Both the position numbers and the translations under genes were made by a program. Positions 11,701-23,223 of a stretch of 64,000 nt of DNA are shown one piece after another (within the stretch, counting starts at the first letter, position 1; each line of letters opens with the position of its first letter). The notes beneath the pieces are model-generated. The model was not told the origin of the DNA. It saw only the letters and a list, made by a program, of their open reading frames with translations, and searched no databases. Origin of the DNA: Ectocarpus siliculosus (Eukaryota; Sar; Phaeophyceae; Ectocarpales; Ectocarpaceae); assembly GCA_000310025.1 (NCBI GenBank), contig FN649740.1, forward strand, positions 326,728 through 390,727, given 5' to 3'.

Positions 11701-14700
11701 TTCTCCTCCTCCACGGCGTCCGTCGCGTTGTTATTGCCACTGCGGCCGTCATGGATTTTGTCGTCGTCGTCGTCATCATCGTCGTTGTTGCTGTTGTTGT
11801 TGTTGCTTTCAGAGGCAAGACCGCTTCCACGTTGACCTTGAGGGCGCTCTTTCGTTCGGCGGTCGCTTTTCCCGAGAACGGTCTTAGCAGTGCGCTCTTG
11901 CTTCAAAGCGTGCATCAGTTCCTGGAGGTCGATCTAAGAGGAACAGTGCGGATCGGAGAAACAAATGGATATCCGATCGGCACATGCGGCTTCGCCCATT
12001 TTAGAAAGGAGCGTATGCTTGTCAAACGAGTTTGAGTATTATTACTCCCCCCCCCCCCATCTCGCTAGAGACTTTTTACCACCTCATGGCATTGCCTGTA
12101 GCGACTCACGTTCCCGTCTTGATTGGGGTCGAGGAAATCCACGGCAGAGTTGAGTTGCTCATCGGTCAAAACAAATCCCTTGCCCGTCGTCGCACTGTTT
12201 GGGAGAAAACCGAGCACGACGAACAACACAACTGAAATTCAGTAGGTTGGAGGCATGGATTGGCACTATATCGAAGTAAAATCGATTGTTATCTGGTCAT
12301 GGTGGGAGATTCACAACCAAGCAAACGGTCTTGCCCGCGGGAGACACCTTGCATCATAGGCTGAACGATTGGCCACGGACTGGCAATCATGCACTCAAGC
12401 CTGCCGAAACACGCATTGCAGGCTACACAAGAGGATCGCGACACCGCCCTTACTCACTTCTTTGTTGCTTCCACGAGCTTGGCCTTCTGGCCCTTCGCCT
12501 CCCGCCGAGCCCGTTCGATCGCCCACCGACCGTACTTCATGACGATAGCCTGAAGCTCTGCCAGAGTCATCTGCTGGTTGCCACGTTGAGGCGAGGAATT
12601 CCGCGAGCAAGGACAGATTGGTGAAATACTTGCGTTTACTCGAAACAATGGTCCTCGTTTTACGTATTCACTCACGAGAACAAAATGATGCGAAGTAAGC
12701 GTATGCAACCCTGGACCTGTGTATTCTGCATCATTCAAAGTCCTTCTTCCGATGAATCTATGTGCGTACGCGACCGGGGACATGGTATAAAGAAAATTCG
12801 TCTCTCTTCCTACCTACTACCATCACGTTTGCCCTTGCCTTGATATGTGACAAACGCATGTGGGCTGATTCCATCCCAAGCACACGAAACCTTCTTTCCC
12901 GGTGAAAGACGCACGTGTCATAGATTAGGTGGTGAGCTATCCAGCGTTGTGCACCTCGAACTCTGCTACTTCGTTTGAAATTGCGGTGGCGAATGTTGTT
13001 GTTTCGGCTTGCTAGAAATCATCATGTTCGACGACCCAACACGAGTACCCCGAAAACACACGATTCTTCTGTGTTAGCTCTAGCCTATGGTGCCTAGAAA
13101 AATAATTCGAGCTGCACACACCCTAGCGTGGCCTCCTAGGTACAGGAAGGCCACCAGGTCTTGAATAGCCAGACCATCAAGCGGGTAGCCTCGATCGTCA
13201 CGCGCACGAGCGAAAGCCTCTAACGCTGCGGACAGACGGGCAAGCGAAAACGTCTCGCCATCGCCCTCGCCACCCGCGACGGTGGAATTCCTCTTCCTAT
13301 CTTCTTGGCCAGAACTATGTTGCTGCTGCTGTTGCTCCACCTGTGCACCGCCAAATTCTCCCCTTTGGGAGTTCACATTCGCTGACTCCACTGATTGCGA
13401 GGTCACTACTTCATCTGGTTTGGTAGCGCCCGCTTCCTCCTTCAACTGGGTGCCGTTGTTAGGAGTATCTTTTTCTTTGCTGTCTTCGGCATCGGCGTTT
13501 GTCAGTTGCTGGGCCAAGAACGGCCATGCTTCCTCCCTTTGCCGGTACAGGGATGCCAATGATTGTTCTGCAGCACCCGTCGGAATAGCGGTGCCCGCGC
13601 GCACCGCCATATGCTCTAGCCCTGACGCGTACTGCTCCTTGTTGACGCGGCTGAGAATGATTATGTCGGGCGCATACCGTTCTTGTTCACAAGGTTTGGC
13701 GTACAAGTACTGTACTCAAGTCTTCATGATATCTTTCATCAGGCACTGCTAAACAATAGTCACCCAACGTTTCTGGCCCAATAAATGAGCTAGCTGCAAA
13801 TCGCGGCATGACACAGAACTATGGCTTGTCGCCAGGTTGTGAATGTGTTCCGAACTGCAAACACTTGTTATGGCAAGGGATTCTTAAGAACCGCAGGCAG
13901 TACAACATCCGGAGAGCACTGAAACAAGAGCCATTTAAAGGTTGATATCTGTGGTAGCTTGTAGCGTTCACTGGCCGACTTTTCATGATGCACAGCAGCA
14001 CGAAATCCATTCAAGGACATGAATGCTTTGACAGTGCTCCCAGCACGTCTCTCCTCTTAGGCTCGGTGGACGCGTTTCTATGAGGACACTGCCTTGACTA
14101 AAGGGTTCGGGGCCACGGACACCTGCTGCTGTGCGCAATGGGGTAACAATGCTCAGGAGCGCCACGTGTGCATGACAGCATTTTTGTACCCGACTGTTTG
14201 TCAAATACCTCTGCAATGACTTATCTACGGAGGTAGTGTTGACTGCAAGCAGCATGGCAGTAGTGTCTTATTCTACGGCACTACCACACCATACCTTTCA
14301 TCAACTCCGAGGGCGGAAAACACTCCTTCAACTGTCCTCCCGTCATGCCGTAGCATTTCATGCAGCCTGGCCATCAAAGCCACGGCGTGCCCCTTGCTCA
14401 TACCGGACTGCTGTCTCTGGCGCTTGCAGTCGCCGCTGAAGCCACTCTTGTTGTCAGCTCGGAGACCATAGCCCATCGTCAATGTGTACAAGCGCCGCTC
14501 GCGTGACGGTAAATCCCTGAACTTGGTAACCGTGAGGCTTTCATCCCGGTCGGCCGTCGCGAACCCAAGCCCGTGCCTGGTGTAGCTCCGCACGAGAGTG
14601 TTTCGACGACCGTAGGGGTGCTTCTGTCGTGTGAGCTCTGTCGCCGAAGTGCAAGAAGTAGAATCTGTTAATAAAGGAGAATCTCCTTCTTCTACTCTTC

Positions 14701-14755
14701 GCGCCTCGCCAGTCGAAGGTCTCGTGCGCGGTGGTGGTTGAGTATCACACATCAC
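1..14755 (-). CDS. EF-hand and coiled-coil protein, 3' end beyond window
   Basis: Exons (5' to 3' on the minus strand): 14755-14295, 13650-13122, 12573-12458, 12194-12110, 11933-11441, 10842-10713, 9834-9324, 7828?-7664, 7378-7236, 6764-6630, 4352-4242, 3967-3530, 3333-3196, 2485-2192, 1792-1704, 562-382, 124-1. Donor and acceptor phases agree at every junction except 6630/4352, so a short exon is missing there; the start of the 7828 exon is weak. About 1380 residues are visible. Three canonical calcium loops are seen: DPNQDGNIDLQE (split by the 12110/11933 intron), DTSKDGLISREE (split by 7236/6764) and DKDSSGTIDVAE (3967 exon). The 11933 exon is rich in Asn and Asp. The 3333-2192 exons form a charged coiled coil with HWEEWVSRKARR and DEAFAAWAREKDK, resembling CCDC34/CCDC181/MAP9-type ciliary and microtubule proteins; a calcium-responsive axonemal or cytoskeletal role is inference. 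A split into two genes near 9324/7828 is not excluded. Confidence 0.82.
830..1543 (+). mobile_element. Poly(C)-tailed non-autonomous repeat with 5' minisatellite
   Basis: Three units of about 60 bp at 866-1062 carry GGTGTTTGCCATCGGG, TTTTCGTCGCTTGGCAACGA and CGTTGTAAAAC. A body of about 380 bp follows, then the 3' module TGCTCCGTCCCGG...ACGACTACGGCATGCACGAC...GAGTACA and 18 C. A near-identical copy is at 40974-41645. It lies in an intron of the EF-hand gene and has no convincing coding frame. Confidence 0.75.
5242..6085. repeat. Array of CTTCCATGGAAG palindromes
   Basis: About 30 copies of the self-complementary 12-mer CTTCCATGGAAG or one-base variants (CCACGG, TCATGG) are scattered over 840 bp with spacers from about 5 to 60 bases. 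The spacers are mostly unique, though TCAATTTCGACTTCC recurs near 5955 and 6057. The array is in the EF-hand gene intron where an exon is missing from the model. Because the motif is palindromic, frames on both strands read FHGS, LPWK and MEV repeats; these are not considered genes. Confidence 0.9.
5553..5575 (+). repeat. Interstitial telomere-like TTAGGG tract
   Basis: TGAGGGTTAGGGTTAGGGTA lies inside the palindrome array and gives two to three units of the TTAGGG telomere type. Confidence 0.75.
6272..6306 (-). repeat. Interstitial telomere-like CCCTAA tract
   Basis: AACCCTAACCCTGACCCTAA and two further units form about five CCCTAA repeats, i.e. TTAGGG on the minus strand, opposite to the tract at 5553. 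Confidence 0.85.
8734..8763 (+). repeat. (CAG)10 microsatellite
   Basis: Ten uninterrupted CAG units lie between EF-hand gene exons 9834-9324 and 7828-7664. No splice or domain context supports coding use. The interval 7900-9300 otherwise shows no gene. Confidence 0.9.
10339..10523. mobile_element. Mariner-type MITE with TA flanks
   Basis: TACAGTAGGTGGCCCGATAT at the left is inverted at the right as ATATCGGGCCACCTACTGTA. The element is about 185 bp including the TA pairs, begins CAGT as many mariner elements do, and holds an internal direct repeat AAGAGGTTTCGATGCCACTA. It lies in an EF-hand gene intron. Confidence 0.8.
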
Positions 14756-15166
14756 ACTGGCTTTGTTTGATCGAACCAGCCGGACCGTCGGCGATCAAGG
14801 GCCTGCGGCGCGCCTGGCTACAATTTTCTTGCACCTTCTCGTGACGTGCCCGCCCCAAATACACATGATCACCTTGATCCACAAGAGAGGAATAGGGAGA
14901 CAGAAGATTGCTCAAAGCAGCAGTAGCAAAGGTGAACACACAACGAGCACGCGACACATATTAGTCTACTTAGGCGACGAAGCGACAACACGACAACACG
15001 CAGTGCATATTTCACCAACCGTCACTTATCTTCCCGCTAGAACCCGAACACACCCGAGGTTCGCTCTCGATCTCGTGATCTCGTGTACAGCAGTACATAG
15101 GTTAGGCTGGGCAGACGCAGCAGCAGGCAAGCAGTCCGCCTCGTTCTGGCGAGAAGGGGATAAGGG
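14756..15166. promoter_or_regulatory. Divergent intergenic region (EF-hand gene / ZUP1-like gene)
   Basis: These 411 bp separate two start codons that point away from each other, the minus-strand ATG at 14755 and the plus-strand ATG at 15167. Both promoters must lie here unless non-coding 5' exons exist elsewhere. No TATA box or other element could be assigned with confidence. Confidence 0.5.
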
Positions 15167-18100
15167 ATGTCGGGCGAGGTAATCACCATCATTGATGATG
15201 AACCTCCTTCTTGTGACCTACGCGTGTGCACCGAGTGTACGTTCAAAAACGATGTCGGTGCTTTCGCCTGTCGGATGTGCGACAATCCACTCCAACAGCA
15301 GCAGCAGCAGCAACTGCAACCGGCGGACAGGTTCACCTGTTGTGCTTGTACGTTCCGCAACGAGAGAGGGGCAACGGCATGTTGTGTCTGCGCGACGCCG
15401 TTGGTGAACGACGTGGAGATGGGTGGCGGTGAAGCACAAGGTGAAGTTCGGCACTGCTGTGCAACTTTTCTGAGGGAGCAATTGGCATCTGCTACATGTA
15501 CAGTAGACTTGGTACCGTACATACATCCGCATAGACCAGAACACAGGGACTATGGGACACCTTGTTGGAGTTAATCCACTCGCTCACGACCACCACACAG
15601 GTAGCGCACGACTGAAGTTGCAGAACTTAGGCCGTCCCTTCTCTCTGCTGCGAATTCGTTGTTTTGATATCAATAGGGGCGCAGGATTATGACATTACTG
15701 CTGTACGTGTATCAAGACTTGAGTGCTCTGCTGTCGCCGTTGTTGATTATTTCCTGTCGTCTATTGGATTTGGATTAGGCTTCCTGCCCCCGTCTGGTGG
15801 CCCTGCCCAAACTTCCGTTATTCCGTTTCGCCACCAACCCGGGCGCATCATCACCTCATCCCCGAAACTTATCACGATGATTGCGGGTAGAGCCGGCTAG
15901 TGGTTGGTGCTCTCCTTGGCCCTTTCCCGCTGTCCCGCGGGACCGTACGGGCGGAAAGTGGACCTAAGCGTGGTCACCAAACGGTCTGGGTGCAAACATT
16001 CATCATCGTCCAACAGGTGGTAAATCGCCGAGTGTAAGTAGCAGGGAGGAGATGACGCGGATGTCACGCTTGTCTCTTTACCTCCATTCGCGGCTTTTCC
16101 CACGCCGCAATGCTACCGCCCAACCTCACCCCCCCTCCTCTTCTCTCATTCTTTCACAACCATTGGAGGTTATACGGCCCTCGGTAGGACTGGCCAAACT
16201 ATTTGATGCCCGTTTCAGCAAGAAGCTACCAAATGCGCCCAGCAGCGTAGCGCCAAACAGTGAAGCTAGCCGGTCAACAAACGCATCCCGCTCCACTCAC
16301 GGCCATCGCACGCATGTGCTCCGAATGGAATTCCACTTGTCTTGCCGTCAAGAGCTTGAAGGCGTTTGCAAGACCACCGGGGGGAGCATCGGCGGCAGCT
16401 CCTTGGTGCCCACCCGGGCCGAACTGAAAGCCCGAACAGTGGCAGCGGGAGGTGATCGCCTATCCACAACCCCCGGTCTCATACCCCGGATACACGAACG
16501 CCTTCTAGGCGAGCACAACGCCCGTGGCAGCGGCAGGGGTGGGGGTGTGCGGGGCAACACGACAACCGGCGGAGGGTCTCTGGGGGTCCGCGAGAGACAG
16601 ACGTTCATGCGAGGGTGGGGGCGAGGCGGCTTCGACATGAGCGTCACGAGTGACTTTGCAGGGGGTGGGGCTAGGGCGGCGACGGCGGCGGAATGGAGGC
16701 TGTGCGACCAACGGACGAAGCACTGTACCCAGCGGGGATCGCATGGCTCGGGATTCTCGTGCGGGTATCGGAATATCCAGATGCTTTGCTCTGCGCTCAT
16801 GGAGTGGCCCGAGTACAAGAGGTCAGGCACGGTGGTGTCGCAGAGCCATCGGTTTGGTCGAAAAATTGTGTTGCATCCGAAATTCGCCGTGAGGCCTTGC
16901 CTGTAGCTTCTTGCGGAATTTAATGATAAATCTGGGTTGCAAGGATGGATTATTTTCGTGTTGATTTCAGGCCACTGGTGTCATCTTCTTGACGATAAAT
17001 GTGGCATCACGTGTACGGGAGACTTTGTCACGTGTGTTGTGTATTCTGGACGGGAGGCGTGTGTGCCTGAGCAACCTGGGGTGGAAATTGCATCGAAGAA
17101 ACCGAAAGCACGTTTCGGTAGGAGATACCATACGGGGTCTGAATCTAACAAACCTTTTTTGTGCATAAATCCTCTCTAACTGGTGTGGTAACCACGTCGC
17201 ACGGTTCGAGAAGGATGGACTTGTGCTAGAGACGCGTGTTCTTGTGTCTCGCGTAAACGTTGACGTTGTGCGTTCGTACATGGGCGCGTATCAACTAATT
17301 CTTGGCCAGCATTTCATTATTATTACTTCATCTCGGTTCGATTGTACCGTTGACTTTAATTGGCTATAACTCCCGAATCACCGTTTGATTAATTCCCCCG
17401 CTGTTACATCTATCGTCCTTTATTCGCACCTACACCATCGTGCTTTCACACACTGGCCTCCAATCCCCGTTCTCCCCCTAGGGTCCTGTTCGGAGGTAGC
17501 GGGTGCATTCCCGGCGTCGCGCTGCTGCAGTGTTGGATAGAGCGGGCTTGGGCGGACGGGTACGACCCAGATGGGTGTGCGCAGCTCGGGGGGCTGGGGG
17601 CGCTGATGGGCAGTGAGACCTGGATCGGTGCGACGGAGTGTGCCACCCTTCTCAGGCAAGCTTGTACTGGTACCACTTTCTTTGTCCTTGGGTTCCGTGC
17701 TGCTCTTAGTGTCACTGTGACCCCCCCCCCCCGCCCATTTGTGTGAATTTTTCCTTCCGCAAACCTCGCATGTGCAAGTTGCGCCAGAGTTCCACCTACT
17801 AGGGTCTCTGCAAATTGTTTTTCTACGCATACGTCAGGCTCGATGGCCCTTGTGCACGTTTTCACATTGTTTTTCTGCGCATACGTCAGGCTCGATGGCC
17901 CTTGTGCATGTTATATTGTTACGGCAGAGAGAGAGAGAGAGAGAGAGAGAGGCAGACAGACAGAGAGAGAGACAGACAGGCAGACAGAGCGGACACGGTA
18001 GGTCAACGCTCATAACTACTCTGGGTCGTCTCCCTAGCGCTCCCATCTAGACCCCCTTCCCAAGGACTGCGTTATGGTGCTTCCTGTGCTTCCTGTTTCG

Positions 18101-20469
18101 CGCCCCGGAGCCATTCTCTATGCAGTTGTCTAATTGTGCCCTGGTCACGACCCCCCTTCTCTCCCCGAGCACCTACAGTATCGTCATTTCACCGAGTCAG
18201 CCTCTTTTTGAAAGCGCCCCAAGCGCCGCACGCTTGCACTCCTAAGCACATCACATATTTCCTGCGTAGAGTCACGGGTACTTGTCTACAGTAAGACGCG
18301 CCCGCCCGCGTTGCATTGTGTCTTTTCGGCCTGATCATCTTTGCACATATTGCTCGTTTCGCAACATTGCCTGACACTCTCCCCTATCACAAGGAAAACA
18401 ACCACTTGTTTTGCTGTGGTTATGTGTTTTGTCGGCCATCTTCACGCCTTGCCTCGTTCTCTTAGCATAACTGGTAGACTTACGGCATGCCATCATTCTG
18501 TACTTTCCCCCTCGTGTGTCTCGTTGTTTTTGTTTCATGTGTCACGAAACACAGGTCGTTCGGGGTGAAGGCAGAAGTCATCGACTTCGAATCGAGCGCC
18601 CCGTTGGCTCCAGCCTTCGCTGGGGAGGCGTCGTCTGCGCAAGAAGAACCAGAAGGAGGAAGCAAGCGCAAGACGCCCAGCTCTGCCCCCCGATCACCTC
18701 TGTCCCTCCACCCTAATGGCTCCACATCCTCTCGTGCGTGGCCGTCAGGGCCATCATCGCTCGACGCATATCCCTCCTCCAACGGGGGGAGGGGCGTCCA
18801 GGCCTCCGTTGCTCAAGGGCCGGTACAACAGAGTATCCGGCCTTTCTTGCCCTCTTCCTCGTCGCCCTCTTCTACTCCCAGAGACCGCAGCGCGGTGACA
18901 AGCTGGACCCAACCCGGAGGCGCGATCATCGGCATCGGTGGTGGTTTGGGGGGACAACATGAGCGGAGGTGGCCGGGAGCCGGACAACGGCTTGGGAACG
19001 GTGGCAGAGGCAGAGGTAGAGGCGTGGCAGGGAGGGACGGTTTCCTGTCTGATGGCGGCGGGCGGGGCGGGCGAGGGTGGCGGGGCGGGAGGGGGGGCCG
19101 CGGGTGGGGAGGCCGCGGGGGGAGAGGTGGAGCACACAGGAAGAACGGCTACATCGGGAAGGACGCGGGGGACAGGATGGGGAAGGCCCTGGCTGCATGG
19201 GCCTGGGAGTACTTTTGCACGCCGTGGGGCACTGCGGAGGGGAGTTCTTCCTCGATCGGCGACGGTGACAAAGGTGCCGAGCTGCTGCTGCCGCCGTCAC
19301 GACCACCGTCACAGCTGCGAGAACCCGGGGGTAGCGGTGGCGGCAATGCCTGTAGCGGTAGAGGAAGCGGCAGTAGTAGCAGGAGTCGTGATGCTGGAGG
19401 GGCAGGGTCGGGTGGTACTGCTACTGACCGCCGAGCGGAGGCATGGACACGCCCACCTCCTCCGCTATACTTTCAGGTGGGAGAACGTGTAGTTGCAGGC
19501 GTCTTTTCCTTCCCTTCCAGATGCCTTGGTGTTATTGGATGGGCAAAAAGCAGCTTCGGATAAAGCTACGAACTCGTTGTAGGCTGACATTGACGTTGAA
19601 GTTGACATGGACGTTGCTCTTTTACATTTTCCCGTGGAGCTCATCATATAGCGTACCTTGCTTACCGATTTGTCGTATCGCCGTAAACGTCCACATGAAT
19701 CAAGAAACAGCGTACTTTGATCCCCCCTCCTCCCACACCCACAAACTGTTTCGTATGCACTGCTGGCTTGTCAACTGTGTTTTTTTTCAGCACGATGGGC
19801 ATTCACGATCCATCGTGGGCGTGCTGCAGCCTGGGGGGGCGGGGCAGCGAGGAGGAAGAAGTGGGGGTGGACGAGGCAGGGGCGGGGGCTCCGGCGATGG
19901 AAGTATTCGCGGCGGGAGGGGGAGCGCGGGGTCCGGGAGGGGGCACGGCGGGGCCGGTAGTCGGCAGGCAGCGTGCCTGTTCGTTTTCGATCCCTCGCAC
20001 GCGGGAGGGCCGATCCGCGATGCGCTTGATGACACGCAGAACGGGCGGTGGGGAAGGTAGGCGGAGCGGCAGGATTGAATCATCGACCCTGCTGCAACAC
20101 CAGCGGCCGCTCTCTCTCTGTCTCTCTGTCTCTCTGTCTCTCCTCTCTCCTCTCTCTCTTTGCGTCAAGATCTCTCTCTCATTTATTTGCTTGTCGTCTC
20201 GTCTTGACCTTTTTTTTCTTTGTGCTTCGTTCCTTTTCGTCACCTGCGTGTGTCGCCCTCGCCCTCTCTGTCCCCGTTCTTGTTTGTTGCAAACGCGTGT
20301 TTCCGCCCCTTGTGATGGTGCATGAAACCATGGCAGGTTTTTGAAGCGGGGAGGGCACGCGTTGCACAGGCGACAGTTTCAGATGGTCGCCGTTCGGCCA
20401 GGTTTGGTGGATGCGGGACAGGCGGATGCATGGAAGAGAATCGTTTCCGAGAAAATTGTGGTAGATTGA
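15167..20469 (+). CDS. ZUP1/UFSP-type peptidase C78 with SIM-like motif and tandem NZF fingers
   Basis: Six exons, 15167-15440, 16188-16821, 17482-17655, 18555-19476, 19791-20056 and 20370-20469, keep phase throughout and give 789 residues. Residues 5-12 (VITIIDDE) look like a SUMO-interacting motif. C21-C38 and C58-C75 are two C-x2-C-x10-C-x2-C fingers of NZF/RanBP2 type; both carry the Thr-Phe pair used for ubiquitin binding (TF with Met37, TF with Val74) and lack the usual leading Trp. The C78 protease core follows: FSCGYRNIQML (nucleophile Cys283), IERAWADGYDPDG, SETWIGATECATLLRSFG, QHDGHSRSIVGV (His672) and FVFDPSH (Asp735). Human ZUP1 cleaves K63-linked ubiquitin chains and UFSPs cleave UFM1; the NZF fingers favour a deubiquitinase here (inference). 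Gly/Arg-rich RGG stretches interrupt the core. The third intron begins with GC. The start of exon 2 is the least certain border. Confidence 0.9.
17814..17911. repeat. Tandem direct repeat, period 52, next to a GA microsatellite
   Basis: Two copies of a 45-base segment containing CATACGTCAGGCTCGATGGC lie 52 bases apart inside the third intron of the ZUP1-like gene. A (GA)n run at about 17927-17951 and a GACA-rich tract follow directly. No coding role is seen. Confidence 0.7.
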
Positions 20470-21330
20470 TGAGTCAAGTCTCTCGCCTGTGTCAATCTTC
20501 TGTGGTTGTACAGTACGTGGATGGTGGTTGTTGGCACGTGTATTTCGTGCTTGGTAGACATGACATTTTAGGAAAGAAACGGCGTTTTGATTGGTTGAGT
20601 GGGGTTGGTTATCGGAACCGTTTGTCGTTTTTTACGAAGAGAAAGAGACGCGAAAGTTGTCCTACGGCCTACCAGTGTTTTTTCATGTATTGTAGCAGGC
20701 CATGTTTTTGTGTGTGTGTTGTTTCTTGTTGAATGTTGTGTTTACCTTTGACAAATCTTACTTGGAGATGGCAGGATTATTTGATGAAGAGACCAATTGA
20801 CGATGGCGCAGGGTTACTTGGTGAAGTGAAGACTCGAAGTGTTGGCTGCGCGTTCACTATCGATTCAATTCCCATGCCTGTCTGTGCTTACGGGTTGGAG
20901 GTTGCGGCGGAGATAGACTGGGACCGGGAGAGAGACGGAGAGACGAAATGGAGAGAAGGATACATACATGAAAGAGAGCTTCACGAGAGAGACAACCGAT
21001 GCACCTACGATCCGCTGTACCCTGTCGTACAACAAGTTTCATTCTGAAGAACCAGTCGTAGGATACAGCATGGAGAGAGACAAGCGACCGAGAAAGACAA
21101 GGGACCGTCGTCTTCAAAATAAACTGTCAACCCGCGAACCCTAACACAAGCAGACGATACAGACTCTTTCAATAGTGGAGATATTTTCTTGGGTTCTCTC
21201 AGTTCGTTCGAAGAGGTGTCGTTCCTCTGACGAATTGCTCGCGCTCTCGCTCATTGTGCCGATGCCATAGCTCGGTGCACTCCTTGTGATCGATCACGAC
21301 TTGAGCGCTACAGAATACACATTTAATCTT
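20470..21330. other. Intergenic 3' flank, no gene seen
   Basis: This stretch lies between the stop codon of the ZUP1-like gene and the left end of the large transposon. It contains a purine-rich GAGA-type tract at 20925-20995. Open frames are short and lack splice context, so no gene was called. Confidence 0.5.
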
Positions 21331-21442
21331 AATACCGTAATAGTCTGAGAGTTGGTAACGGCCGGAGAGATGGCACCGGGGTGCGATTATAAACCCTAGA
21401 AAAACCATATATTTCGATTTACGCACCGGGGTCGGTGAGATG

Positions 21443-21487
21443 GTATTTTGCGTGCCATTTTTTATGCAAGAAGAGTTCGGCACTCTC
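21443..21487 (-). mobile_element. SINE fragment inside the left inverted repeat, cut by the gap
   Basis: TTTTTATGCAAGAAGAGTTC followed by GGCACTCTC matches the middle of the dimeric tRNA SINE seen at 63457-63783 in the same orientation. It is absent from the right inverted repeat, so it was inserted after the two ends formed. The remainder is lost in the N gap. Confidence 0.6.
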
Positions 21488-21526
21488 NNNNNNNNNNNNN
21501 NNNNNNNNNNNNNNNNNNNNNNNNNN
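21488..21526. other. Assembly gap, 39 N
   Basis: A run of N lies inside the SINE fragment of the left inverted repeat. Confidence 1.
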
Positions 21527-23223
21527 GGGAGATGGCAGCGGGTGTGATCTCTCCGACCCCGAAATTCAAGATTGAGCTCCTTTTCAGCTGCCGGAATGAG
21601 GTACATGTGCGTACCTTTACACGTGGGGACGGTGTCAGCGGAGCGCCACTCCTTTACGTACGATTGGGTGGTCGCGGTTCACGCGGGATGCCAGTTGTTT
21701 TCATTTTGTATTTGGTATGGAAGTTGCCAACCGTACACTCAACCAAACACACAACGTACAAGCCGCACCCTACCCCACCTTACACAACCCGAAACTATTG
21801 TATTGCTGCGTACGTACTGGTATCCGTACAAGAAGACCGAAACGAAAGCGGGAAACATTTGATACCGTGTGTACTGGTACCACCTCAGATGGAAACGACA
21901 TCGTTTGTTGTTTTCACGCCATAGCCAAACTCGCATCAAACACAAGACCACTCGCTGCATGGAAAGCTGTTACGTACCAGCCTACGTTGCCGTTACCGGT
22001 GTGCTTCCAACCAATAACAACGGTACTTAAACGTGTGGTTCTGTACTCATCAATAGCATTGTCAACTACCGATTGTCACAACTCCGTTTCCTCTCCTTCC
22101 TTCTCCCCACCCCCCGACACGCCCAAGAACTCTAGATCGCTGTCATATTCCAGCAGCTCCACACCGCTGTCGCTTTCCTCTCCATCGGCAGGAGTTAGCA
22201 GACGTCCTTGAACCTCCTTCTCTGCAGCCGTGATGGGGTTGGTGCCGATGGACTCGCCGTCGGGTACCTCTGGTAGCTGGAGCGGGGGCAGCGAAACGCC
22301 GGGGTGTGCTTTGTCCCACTCGACGCGCTGCTTCTGGAGCAGCTCGCGGTAACCCTCACCGAAGTTGTGCATGCACCAGGCGTGGTCCTCGCTGCCGTCG
22401 AGCGCAAGCGTTAGCCCGCAGATCTTGAAGCAAGTCTTGACCGTGTCGGGGGTGATTGCTGCCCACGCCTCTCTGCACCACGTAGACACCATCCCACGGC
22501 CCAGGGGGTTCAGCTTGCCCGTAGTGGGGTCGGCAACCGCGGTGGCGGTGTAGGCGGTGTACTTCGCCCGCAGTAGCCGCATCATCTGCTTGTTGAGCAT
22601 GCGGTCCAGCGGCTGGAGGAGAGGAGTCAACCCGCCCGGGATCAGGATGACGCTGGTGTTGCACCTCTTCCCGAGGTGGTCGATGAAGGCCTTGTCACGG
22701 TGGCACTTGAAGTCGTCCAACACCAACATGTTCGGGGGCTGCTTGATGATGCTTCCGTTGTTGGGGCGAAGCCTCCAGCTCTCCGAGATCCAAAGGGTGC
22801 CCTCCCGCGCGTCACACCAGCTGTTCTCTTGCACACCAAACGACATGCCCCCCACGGGGTGCCCGAACTTGGTACGATTCCCAGGGGCAACCTCTTGCCG
22901 AGATGGACCCCTTCCTGCCGCGGCTGAGTTCTCTTGCCCTTCCCCGGCAGGTCCGGCGGGATGAACGGCGTGCCCTTGAAGATGATGCGTAGCGGGACCT
23001 TCTTGCCGTCCGCCATGACAGCAAGACAGAGAGTGAAGCGCTCCTTCTCCTTGCCTACGGGGGAGTCGACACAAGAGAGGACGAGAAGGGGTTACAGTTG
23101 CATATACCACCTGACCGAAACAAAAATTGAGCTCAAAATTCAGGAACGAGTACCGGAAAAATAAAACAGAGGAAGAAGAAAAGCGGGAAATATGCATATG
23201 AAAAAAATATATATATAGGTTTA

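Larger units (their letters stand above)
21331..21890 (+). repeat. Left terminal inverted repeat of the pogo-like element
   Basis: The segment from TACCGTAATAGTC through the text around TGTACTGGTACCACCTCAGATG matches, in reverse complement, 32148-32661. It includes the shared blocks CAGCTGCCGGAATGAGGTAC and ACGTACGATTGGGTGG. It is interrupted by a SINE fragment and a 39-base gap. Confidence 0.8.

Noticed and set aside
18487-19563. Single-exon secreted glycine-rich protein beginning MPSFCTFPLVCLVVFVSC.
   Set aside because: A good acceptor at 18554 and exact continuation of the C78 protease show the leader is intron sequence.
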